Assembly (NCBI GenBank): GCA_019188255.1
Contig: JAETXT010000010.1
Span: forward strand, 744,001-808,000
Direction: 5' to 3'
Source: Verticillium longisporum
Lineage: Eukaryota > Ascomycota > Sordariomycetes > Glomerellales > Plectosphaerellaceae
Length of the DNA: 64,000 bases
Under the pieces are notes generated by a model that was not told the DNA's origin, ran no database searches, and worked only from the letters and a program-made list of their open reading frames with translations. This document shows, in pieces, positions 23,208-33,428 of the stretch; position 1 is the first letter of the stretch; each line of letters starts with the position of its first letter. Made by a program: the position numbers and the translations under genes.

Positions 23208-26074
23208 ATGTGCCACATTGGAGATATTCTCTGCTTCTTCTGCGACACGAAAATAGCCACAAACGCCCTCATTCAGCGGTGCGAGGCCTATGCTCTCAGG
23301 TGCTTTGGGCTTCAAGAGCTCCAGATAGAGGAGATCCAGACTCATTGGCAAGATTTCTCGTGTTTTCTACCACGCGATACTCCTGTTCCGGTCTTCGATC
23401 ACGAGCAGTGCCCCTTCAAGCGCGTCGGGTCATTCAAGGTCTACGACTACCCTTGCCCTAACCCAGCTTGCAAGAAAAGACTCACACAGCCTTCGGCCAA
23501 CAAGACTCCCATAACAGCCCTTCGAAACTGTGATTGGGTCTCCAACTTCTACGCGCCTGGTCTCATGCCCATTGTTCAGTGGTTCAACACATACCTCGAG
23601 AACTGTAACGAGAGGAACAATATCCATCGACAGCTCATTGCTCCTCACGCGGTGAACCCTCACATGACTCCTCTGGTAAGTGCTTAAGGCCTTGTTCGCG
23701 TAACTCAATTTTACGTGGCTAATCTAGACCAAAGGAGACCATTGCCGGCCCCGTGTATCGCGATCTAACAGCCGAAGAGCTCGTCAAGCACACCATGGGG
23801 CAAGAGGGAAATCTTTCTGGTGGGATAACCGGAACCTACGTTGACAGCATCACTGTCGAGACTACCCCGGTTACTGATGCAATCTGCGACGATGATGGAT
23901 CGCTCTTTGGCGATGATGGTCAAGATATCAATTTTGCCAGCATTACTTCTTCCGAGCCTGAAGCTGTGATCAACAGCTCAACGACCAAATACTGCTCAGA
24001 CCCTAACCCTGGTTGGTGTGATACCGCCGGGGAGGCAGACGTAAACATGATCAACAAGCAGCCAGGCGAGAATTACACCACTGCCAACTCGACTCAGACG
24101 GGTGTCGCAAGCATGCCCTCGCAGACCCCAGGACAGGGACACGTTGAAGTCGGAGCTTAGAACGCTCAAACATCTTCCAACGTCAACCCCGACATAAGCC
24201 ATCTTGAACAGACCGATAGCGGAGAGATCAGCTTCGAGTTCGAGGACGTCACTTTCTGCGGCGATGAGGATGAACAGGGGGAACTCACTGCTGTAGCTCC
24301 TCCTCAAGCTGCAACAGCACTAGTCACTCCTGACCCTCCGGCATTCCACCCACAGCAGCAGGCCAAGAAGGCCCAGCGTCCGCCCCCCCAGCCCATCGCC
24401 GTTCCTCTCGTACCTCCCATGGCTAATTCAATCTTGGTCTCAGGGGATGTTCAGAGTTTCTCCCAGAATCTTCACGTTGGCGTTTCTGGGGGTGTGAGTC
24501 GCGCTGGGAAAGCCCTCGAACATGGCTATAACAACAACGCTGCGCCAGCGGGCGTGTCACAGCTTGCGCTGCCCACAGGCGGAACGAACAATGTCACCGT
24601 TGTCACTAGTGTGCAAAACTATGAGGGCTCTAGCAAAGATGGCAGAAAAACTACCAAGAGCAAGAAGAAGGGCCGCAACTCTGTCGAAAATGCCGCCGCA
24701 AACAAACGTCAGCAGGCTCTGCTCAAGTCACTCGCCGAAAGCGAGGCTGCCCGGATGCGCAAGAACGGTGCTGCAGCTGCTGCAAACTCGACCACGCAAT
24801 TCATGGGTTCTGTGTCACCAGTCAAATGTCCCCGTACTTTCTCTCCAGACATCGTCGTTCAAGCTGATATTGAGGCGAACCCTGGCAACTACATGACCGA
24901 ACCACACGCCGACCCATCTTCTGCTCAGCCAAGTGGATTCAATGTCGTTGTTGACACCGCGTTCAACAGCAGCAACGTCCAGGGCTCTGTCAGCCACTCG
25001 ATGGACCCGGTCCAGAGCAACAAAGGCTTCATCAACGACCCAGCACCGCAGGGTCATGCTACAGCCAGTAAAAGTCATGATTCTCCCATTGTGCCAACCA
25101 GGTTCCACCAAGGATCGAACCAAGTCATCAACTGCCAGCCTCAGCATCTTCAGGGCAATTTGCTCCAGCACGATCGTGGCTCGCACCATGGCTGCGACTC
25201 GTCGCCGGGAGGGGTTCATCCTGCCATGGACCTCGACGGACAGCAGCATAACAACAACCTCTTCTGCCATGGAGGGGTAGCAAATGAATATAATAGCCAT
25301 CCTGAGGGGGTTTTCATGAACAGCCCTATTCAGCATAACTTCTCGGCCGGAGGGGACCAGAATGTGTTCCATGACGTGGCCAAAGCCGTTGTTATGGGCA
25401 CCTCCAACTCCGACATCGCCATTGACCCCCGTCTCTGGGAGGCTAGTCAGGTTGCGAACTTGAACGACACCACCGATGCTCAACTCGCCAGCATGGGCTT
25501 CGTCCGTGCCAATGCTCTTCCCACCTCGCAGTCCGCGGAACGGTTGACCGCCAACACGCCTCAATATCCCGAATTCAACGTGGGCACCTGGGTCCAGCCG
25601 AGCTCGCCCACTTACGGTTCGAGCAGCAGCGGGGGTTGTATCTCGCCTTTCAAAAGCCATCACATCGGCACTTCCCAAGGCGAAATCGATGACTATGCAG
25701 GGGACATGGCTGACCTGGGCAACGAACGACAGCCTAGCCGCCGCACCAGCAAGAAGCGAAAGAGCAGCAAGGCGAGCTGCCTTGATCTCTATGGCCCCAC
25801 GACTGAACAGCCTCCACCCATGATGACAGAGGCTATGCGCGAGGCCCTCGCTTCTCAAGGCAGCGGTGGTGCTGTTGCTCCTATTGCCAACATGGCGGAG
25901 CCTGTTGTTGCTGCTGAGGGGCCCATCGTGGAGGATCGGGCGCAAATGGAGAGAATGGAGCTCTTCAGAATGATTCAGGAGGAACAGAGGAAGTTTCAGG
26001 CACAGCAAAAGGCTGAGTGGGAGGCGTTCGAGTTGCGTATTCAGCATATCCTGCAGGGACATGGTGGTCAGTGA
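23208..26074 (+). CDS. Uncharacterised large protein with Cys-rich N-terminus, interrupted by one in-frame TAG
   Basis: Family not recognised. Exon 1 is 23208-23675. Intron 23676-23734 starts GTAAGT, has a CTAAT branch site and uses the AAAG acceptor: the nearer CTAG at 23727 would throw the frame off and lies too close to the branch. Exon 2 runs 23735-26074. The frame is open for 935 codons except for TAG at 24158-24160; upstream and downstream are in the same frame with similar composition, so I treat it as one gene. The N-terminus has CFFCD and CPNPACKK pairs, which could bind zinc. The middle is acidic, then Asn/Gln/Ser-rich, with two lysine-rich nuclear-localisation-like patches (KTTKSKKKGR at about 24650; SKKRKSSK at about 25750). 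The C-terminal 50 residues form a probable coiled coil (MERMELFRMIQEEQRKFQ). A nuclear, largely disordered protein is likely. If the TAG is a true stop, the product is only about 297 residues. Confidence 0.6.
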
Positions 26075-27462
26075 GCCAAGATGGGGCGACTTTTTGTATG
26101 TGGTAGACACGAGCCTTGAGAGACGATAGGCGGCTTGTCAATCAATATGCCTTGCGAGTACGTGTTGCATCGTCATCCTCGTGTACATAAGATTGTCCGC
26201 AGTACAAAGAAAGTGATAGATGACTCCCACTGAAGTCATCCGTCCATCAGCGAAGGGTAGAGACCCATTTAAAGGAGTGATACCAGGTGTCGAGCCACGC
26301 CATATGATAAAGAGTTTCTTCGGGACTATTTTGAATGCATAATAGATCAAGCTTCCTCCCCCAGCTTGATCGACACCTGGGGTCTGTCAAAACATCCAAA
26401 GCGCCTTGGAGAAAACAATTGCAAGACACAGCCGCAAGTTGATGTGGCTGGCACTCTACGACATGCCAACCTGTCGAACGCCAAGCCAATCATGGCCCAG
26501 ATCTCAGGTCGAGCATGTGCATTGAGCTGCATGAACGGGCAGCGTTGGATTTGGCGGTGAGACCAAGCAGTGGCTCGTGGGTCTGATCTGGAGTGTGGGA
26601 TCCAATAAGCGGGTGTCTCGCGTTGATGTCAGAATTTGACGATCGATTATGCTGCTCGGAAACCCGAAGAACTCAGTTGATGATGGAAAAGAGAAACGAG
26701 ATGTACAACACAGGCAGAGGGGCCATTGTTGATGTTAATGCTGCTTGCTGCTGCTGCTGTCAAAGGTGTCCAGGATTTGTTCAAAGGAACCTAAGCTGCC
26801 CATTGTGGCTAAGGGATAAACACGCTTGTGGCTCGTGCGCTATGGGTTGCCCGTGGTAGCCAGTGACAGAGCTAAGCCTCATTAGGAAAGGCGCGATGCC
26901 AGCGCAAAGGAGGCCCGGAGCGATCCACAATCAACATTGATCGCAGTCATTTGGCTTTCGGATGCGGCCTGACGAAGACTCCCTTCTACATCGACAACCC
27001 TCGCGACAACATCGCGACATACGCCTAGCGACAACACGGCAGCGGCATAGGTAAGTCAGCCGCCCGTGATACGACCGTCGACAAACCGACACGCGACAAC
27101 CCTCCGACACCAAACGACCCGCTGCGACCGATCGCAGCTCAAGGTGCATCCCGCCCCTCGATATTGGCGTGCACCCCAACCACCGCCCTTGGGTCCATTC
27201 CGAAACCCAAGCCCGCAATTTCCTACCAAACGGACCTGACACCTACCGCCAGCGACAAACCACGTCGCCAGAGCATCTCGACCGTTTTTTGACAGCATCT
27301 CTTTTGTTTGGCAGCATTTCCAACCATTATCACCATTTTCGGTCTGCAGCGCAACTGACCCGACCGACGACCCCCGAGCAGCGTCGTCATCCCTGCCTTC
27401 CAAAACGGTTTCACATGCGATTCCAAGCCAGCGCCTCCGACAACGCGCGCTGAACACCAACC
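26075..27462. promoter_or_regulatory. Intergenic and 5' region of NUDE, with repeated CGACAAC
   Basis: No gene found in 26075-26930. The heptamer CGACAAC occurs at 26992, 27004, 27029, 27094 and 27438, all within 450 bp ahead of the NUDE start. A strong splice donor (GTAAGT at 27051) suggests a leader intron, but I cannot fix its acceptor. Confidence 0.4.
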
Positions 27463-29354
27463 ATGGCCGAACCACCTTCGTCGCCGCCTGGCGAGTCTGC
27501 CTCCGCCGAGGACTCCTTGTCGTGGTACAAGTCGCAGTATGAGGTGCTTGAGCAGGAGCTCGCCGAGTTCAGAGAATCGAGCAAGGAACTTGAGCAGGAG
27601 CTCGAGAAGGATATCGAGCAGGCTGAAAAGAGGGAGCGTGAGCTCCAGGAGAAGGCGGAAAGCCTTGCATTCGAGGTCGAGGAGTGGAAGGTGCGTTTCG
27701 GCTCATCCCTTTGCTCGCCGAAGTAGAGGGGCAACCACCCCCCCCTCCGCACAACGGAGTGCTGACATGCTAGTCCAGGCCAAGTGCAAGCAGTCCAAGG
27801 CTGAGGCCAACGCGGCGCAGAACCTTCTCGAGAAGGAGGTGACGACCCTCCGTGATGCCAACAGGGGTTTGACCATGAAGCTTCGCGATATCGAAGTGGC
27901 CAACGATGACTTTGAGAGGCAAGCCCGCAACACGACGTCTTCCCTGGAGGACCTTGAAAGCAAATACAACGTTGCTATCGAGCGTGGTGTTCTGATGGAG
28001 GAGGAGATCAAGCTGGCCGACCGCGAGCGCGAGACTCTTCGCATCGAGGCCCAGCGCCTGCGCGAAGAGCTTTCCGACCTCAAGATTGAGGCCGAGCTGC
28101 TACAGGACAAGATCAAGAAGCAGGAGGACCGTCATCTGTCCCACATTTCCACCGACATGTCCATCCTCGAATCGCCCACCTTTGACAAGACCATCGATGC
28201 CTCGCCCAACTCAACAGCCAGCTCCCCTCTCATCACGACACCCCCGACACGGCCCAGCTGCGGGCCTCGAAGGCGCTGCACTCTCACGACCCTCCTCCGC
28301 CCCCCAGGTCCGCCGTCTCGACGTCTGCCCCTTCGGCCAGAAAACCCCCTACGAGGCCGGCCGCCAAGACCCCCGGGCCGTCCACCCGCAAGTCCCGACT
28401 ACCTTCTGCCGACCCCAGCATCACGCCCAAGCCGAGGTCCAACATTGCTTCTTCCACGACGAGCAGGCCGGTCGGCCGCTCTGTCACTGCAACGTCAGCC
28501 ACCCGCACGCCAGCCCCACGAACCACGGCCCGAGCCGCCTCCCATCGCATCCCAGCGTCCAACTCCCTCACACACATCCGCTCCCTCACCGCGCAAATGC
28601 AGCGTCTCGAAGCCCGCGTCCAGTCGGCTCGCTCCAAGCTGCCTGCGCCCGTCAACACGCCTCCCAGGGCATCTCCCCGTTCATCTGTCAACGGCTCGAG
28701 CAATGTTCCTTCGACGGTTACGATCCGTTCTCGCAAGCGCACTATTGGCTCCTCCTCCGCGACAAGCTCCATTGTCGGCGACGAACCCACGCCCACGAAC
28801 CCCGCAACTCCACACACAGCACCTCAACCACTGGATCCAGGCACATGTCTCGACCTAGCGCGTCGGGCATCAGCCGTCTCTCGTTCGGGCCCCTTCCGAA
28901 TCGCAACCCTCCTGGCGCCGACTCGGATGCTTCCATCTCACGACCCAGTTCACGCGCCAGCCTGTCCTCCTACGCACGCCCGGCGAGTCGCACTGAGATG
29001 ATCCCACCACCAAGGCCCATGAGCCGCTCGAGTCTCTCGGGCGCACGAACGCCTCTCGGCCGACCGAGGAGTTCGATTGGCATGCACGGCCATTCGGCGA
29101 GCATCTCCCGCATCGATATGGACGAGGCGGACGAAGATGCCGCAGCCGCGGGTGAGCTGCGCACGCCCAGCCGCAGAGGAACGTACTCGCGCTTTGACAC
29201 GGACGGTGGTGCCAGCAACATCCCCATGCCTGGCAGGCGGCAGAGCGGCAGCGGACCGTCGACGCGGCGGACGAGCAGCGGTGTTGACCTCCGAGCCTCC
29301 GTGCGACGGTCGGCCGTCGGCGCACCAGAGAGCCTTGAGGAGGAGACTTATTAA
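27463..29354 (+). CDS. nudE: NUDE/RO-11 nuclear distribution protein (dynein-LIS1 cofactor), two apparent frameshifts
   Basis: Cytoplasmic coiled-coil cofactor that links LIS1/NUDF to dynein and supports nuclear migration in hyphae. Exon 1 is 27463-27690 and exon 2 is 27779-29354; the intron splits the conserved [15 protein letters not shown] junction in phase. Residues about 20-195 are an almost continuous coiled coil, with the NUDE hallmark [22 protein letters not shown] near the start. The long C-terminal half is Ser/Pro/Arg-rich, ending in SLEEETY. The frame steps by one missing base twice: at the C5 run 28241-28245 (after SPLITTPP) and at the C4 run 28800-28803 (after DEPTPTNP). The [12 protein letters not shown] and [17 protein letters not shown] segments then read through in the next frames to TAA at 29352. 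With two bases added the product is 601 residues, normal for filamentous fungi. Confidence 0.9.
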
Positions 29355-32300
29355 TCATCACGGGACAGAGACGGCGAGAGGTGCGGACGGAGACACGGAA
29401 GATACCCCAGCAGGACGAGAAGGAGGAGGAGGAGGAAGAATCACCAGCGGTGCTCGAATACCCCCTCTTTCTTTTTTCCACACACACACATACATCACAT
29501 ACCCCTTATTCTACATACATCCAAGCCGCCGCGCGTTAGGGCGGGCGGTACCAGTCGCTTATAATTCTTTCCTTTGTCGAACCACCTCCCTTTTTCCTCT
29601 TCTTCTTCTTGATGATTACGGCGACGGGAGCATGAAGGGTAGCAGGGAGGAGCCAGCATGATTTATTACGAGCGGGAAAGGGGCGGGGGGTCAATACAGG
29701 CAATGGATCGGCAGGCGGCTTGTTCTTGTTTTCTGGTCGTTTGGTTGGGCAGATGGTGATGTTTAGCTGCTAGGCCCGCAGGGCAGAATGAATGATTGAG
29801 GGTGTCGAGGATGCATGTGCGCGCTACAGAGTGACGAGGATGCGATGCTTGCGTGACGATGTTGAGATGGCGCCGAGCCGTGCGACTGGCCTCGCGGGTC
29901 AAGTTCACGGGCAGATTACGACGGAGCAAAATGTACAACAATGTGAAAGACGGTGCTGGATTGGCTTTCCAAGTCCAGCACAGGTGCAGTCTGGAAGTGA
30001 CGAAAGTGATTCGGGCGGTTGGGACCGTGACGCCGGCCCGATCATGGAGCAATGAGTAGAAGTGGTAGCGTAGAATTCAACCTCCTCCAGAAAGAGTACT
30101 CGGGACACAAGAACCATATGGCAACGAAGAACGGAGCAAATCAATAAAAAAGCTCACGAACGAGACACATCCGGCATTGGGACAGACGACGGACCCCCTG
30201 AGCTTCGGCACACATCCAGGTCGACATCACGAACCGCATCGAGAACCGATGCGATGCGCCCGATCGATCGACGCAAGCCCGATGCCGAGAGACCCCATGG
30301 GTTGGCTGATTGATTTAGCCTTCTCCCCCTTTTCCCAAAGTGTCCCCCCACTCAAATGTGAGGTCCGAAATGGAAATGCAACAGAGCGACTCCAGTCCGC
30401 GGACGGCCGAGGGTAGCGAAGGAAAGGACGAACGGAAGTCCGCGGGCGGGCTCAGCGAGTGGCGCCGCGGGCGGGACGGGTAGGGGAGGGAACCGCGCAG
30501 CCGGCGACCTTTTTCTTAGGGGGGTTGGAATGGAGTGTACTGTTATTTGTTCTGCCCATGTCGATTGTTGGGCTCTCGAATACCTGGCGGGGACTACCTA
30601 CCTTGCCTACCTGCCTAGGTACCTTGAGGTAGTTGGAGGGGCTGTCAGGCCTGAGAATAGAGGTTCAAGAGAGAGATCTTGACACGTCAAGTGTGGTAAA
30701 CGCACAGCTTCTGGCTTAGCGGGCAGGGCCTGAAGACGACAGGGGCAGAACAATAGCCGTGCTCGGGGAATCACCCCTGTGGCGGGGCGGATGCGCTGAT
30801 GAATGAGACACTCTCACTGAGAGCGCTGCTGCTTGTCTTCTCAGGACGAGAGAGGGGCACCGGGTGGACGCGGCGGACAAGATGTTGGGGATCTGCGGGT
30901 GGGGCTCAGGGGACCACCCCAAAAACCCAGGCAATACTTGTACATGTACATGGAACGTACCGGAACCAGGGGCGCGGAGGACGGGGCATGGGTAATTGAC
31001 GGGTCGCTTTGCTCTCTTGTTGGGCCGAGAGGGTTTTCCCCCTCGCTCGAAAACATGGGCGGGCTGTCTGCTACGCGTGACGAGAAGCCTTGCATGCGAT
31101 TGCAGACATTCTTATAAGGATCCCTCTGGTCTGGGGCGAGGTTGAGAGGAGGGTCCGCCGCTTTCATGTCAGTTGAGAGATGACACTGCATAGGGATGGA
31201 TGGATGTCGATGGGTTCGGGAGGATTTTTGGAGAAGAATTCCGACCAGCTGACGTCACACTAGACCCGTTTGGGCCTGGGCGCGATGTGGGCTTGAACGG
31301 GTTGTTGAGGGTGCTACAAGTACTGCTTGCTGCTGCCTTGGCTGATGCCCATACTGGCACTGACAAGCTCATCCATCCCTGGGAGAATTGACCTGTATCA
31401 GTTGCATTGGGAGCACAGGCGCGAGAGGCGAGACAGGCGAGGCAGCCATGTTGCAAGGCGAGACATCTGAATGGCCATGTATCTGATGTACCAAATGCTC
31501 GTTCCTGCTCATTCCACTTCCGTTGTGCCACGAACTGAGGGGGCCAATTGGGCCGTCACCCAGCTCTGACAGGTTGCCAAAGAAAATTGGCGATGGAACC
31601 GAGGGGAACGTTTTCTCAACGGGAGCTGCGAAATCCTGGGGCACAAATACAACGACAAGGATTGAGGGAGAGGAGGAGGAGGAGGAGGAGGGGGGGGGCG
31701 GGCGGATTCGCTTGGCTTGGCTTGCACAATCGATAAGGACCCGATCAAGCTGCAACGCTAATGGCTAATGGGGGGAAGCTTGCCCTGTTCGCCTCGATGC
31801 TGCAGCCGGGGGTCCAGGTTTGGCGCAGCCGGCTTCCGTCCGTCTTTTTGGACCCGATTGCTATCCCCCCCCCTCAACCCCCAGTGAAATGGAAATTGCC
31901 AGGCCCGGTTTCCTGAAGTGCGGGAGGCTATGCCAACGTTGCCGATACATTGTAGACAGAGGAAGGGGGACGATGCACCTGTCGTCTTGCATGCTACACC
32001 TGTGTGAATGGCACTTCCTCAGTCGGCAGGCCTAGATACCTAGATAAGGTACCTCGAGAGTGGTGTAAGGCTGGCAGGGCCTTCCAGCATCTTCACCCCG
32101 CCGCCATTGGTTGTGTCTCGCCAGATGGATAGATGTACCTACCTGGCTACCTGGTACCTCAGCAACGGCCACAGCACTGCTCAATAGACAAGACGTCACC
32201 TGCGCTGCGCATGCAGGACGCGGTAAGCACGGCATGACCGAACTGCATCTATACAACACTGTGATTGCAATCGCGCTGCGGTGTGTTGGTCGACGAACAC

Positions 32301-33428
32301 CAGCGCTGCATGCTATCAGACCGTGGGTCGTATGGCTCAGCTGCCGACTTTGCCTTATATACCGCCAGCCTGCCTAGGTGCTTCAAGGCAAGGCTGGCCC
32401 GTTCCTGCGTTACATCTACAATCTGCCGCCTCGTCCCTTTGCCTCTCGCCATTGATCTAGACCAACTTCCTCTGCATTTTTGCCTCGACAGACCTCTACA
32501 GTGGTGGGTCGCCGATCCAGCTACTCTGAATAGCACCTTGAAATCGTCCCAAGTGATCCCTCAACAGCGAGGCACAACGTCAGGTAAGTATACCTTGGGC
32601 TTTAATTCACCACTGTCACCATGGAAAGTTTCGGCAGCCTGGCCCATCAACAACCCCCACGAGCTGTCTGACCTGCCCTCTCCCTCAATCGGCCTCCGTA
32701 TTGCATTCCCAGGCAACCTGCCACCAGTGTCATGGGGCGTGGGTTGGAACATGGCGCCCCAAGAACGATGCATGCCACGGGGCTAGTCAAAGAACCCAAG
32801 GGAGTCCGCCCCTTGTCCGGCTTGGAGAGCGGCCGGGACGAGACAGAGAGAGAGAGCAGGGTCCATTCGGGTCCCAGCAGCCCAGCAGCCAGCGGCCAGC
32901 GGCCCAGCATCCCAAGATCCCAGGAACCACCCCCCCCCCGGCCCCATGCCCAATTAGCGGCACCTGGACAGTTCCCCAACAGAAGATGCGACCTGGCGGA
33001 CGGGAAACTTTTTGCTAACACACACACCCCTTGCCCCCCTAGTGCCGGACCGAGTCCTCGCTCTGCTCGAACATTCATCAACCCAACACCTCCTCTCTTC
33101 TCTCCTCGACATCGACTTTGTCAAACTCTCCAAATTCACCACCCAGAGACTTTCGAGCACGTCGAGTACAGAGTTCCCCCGCTACAACTCGTCTCGACCC
33201 TCAACCCACGAAACCATTCACACACCAACCGTCCACGCCTCGAAGTCCATCTCCCCACTACAGCTCCACGCAAGCTCCCTGTCCCCAAATTCATGACGGT
33301 CTCCATCTAGATACCCGCGTCTTCTCCCACGCCTATTCTTCCTCCTCCTCCTCCTCCTCCTCTTCTTCTCCTCCTCTTCTTTCTCACACACCTCGACATT
33401 TTTTGGTAATCACACAGTCGCCGCAACC
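29355..33428. other. Intergenic, 4 kb; NUDE 3' region and ACC1 promoter/leader
   Basis: No coding sequence recognised. Short TACCTACC/TACCTAGGTA-type elements occur at 30595-30635, 32034-32060 and 32131-32160. A strong donor CAG|GTAAGT at about 32583 with a C-rich ..CCCTAG acceptor near 33042 could frame a 460-bp intron in the ACC1 5' leader (inference). A TACATGTA palindrome lies at 30941, and a purine-rich GGA repeat at 31670-31700. Confidence 0.45.
33337..33390. repeat. CTC/CTT-rich microsatellite just upstream of ACC1
   Basis: A run of CCT/TCT triplets ends about 40 bp before the ACC1 ATG. Such pyrimidine tracts are common in the core promoters and leaders of strongly expressed fungal genes, so a promoter role is plausible; the sequence itself shows only the repeat. 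Confidence 0.8.

Noticed and set aside
23676..23735. A frameshift between the two exons of the 935-codon gene
   Set aside because: Using the AAAG acceptor at 23734 instead of the nearer CTAG at 23727 restores the frame and gives a normal branch-to-acceptor distance, so no indel is required.
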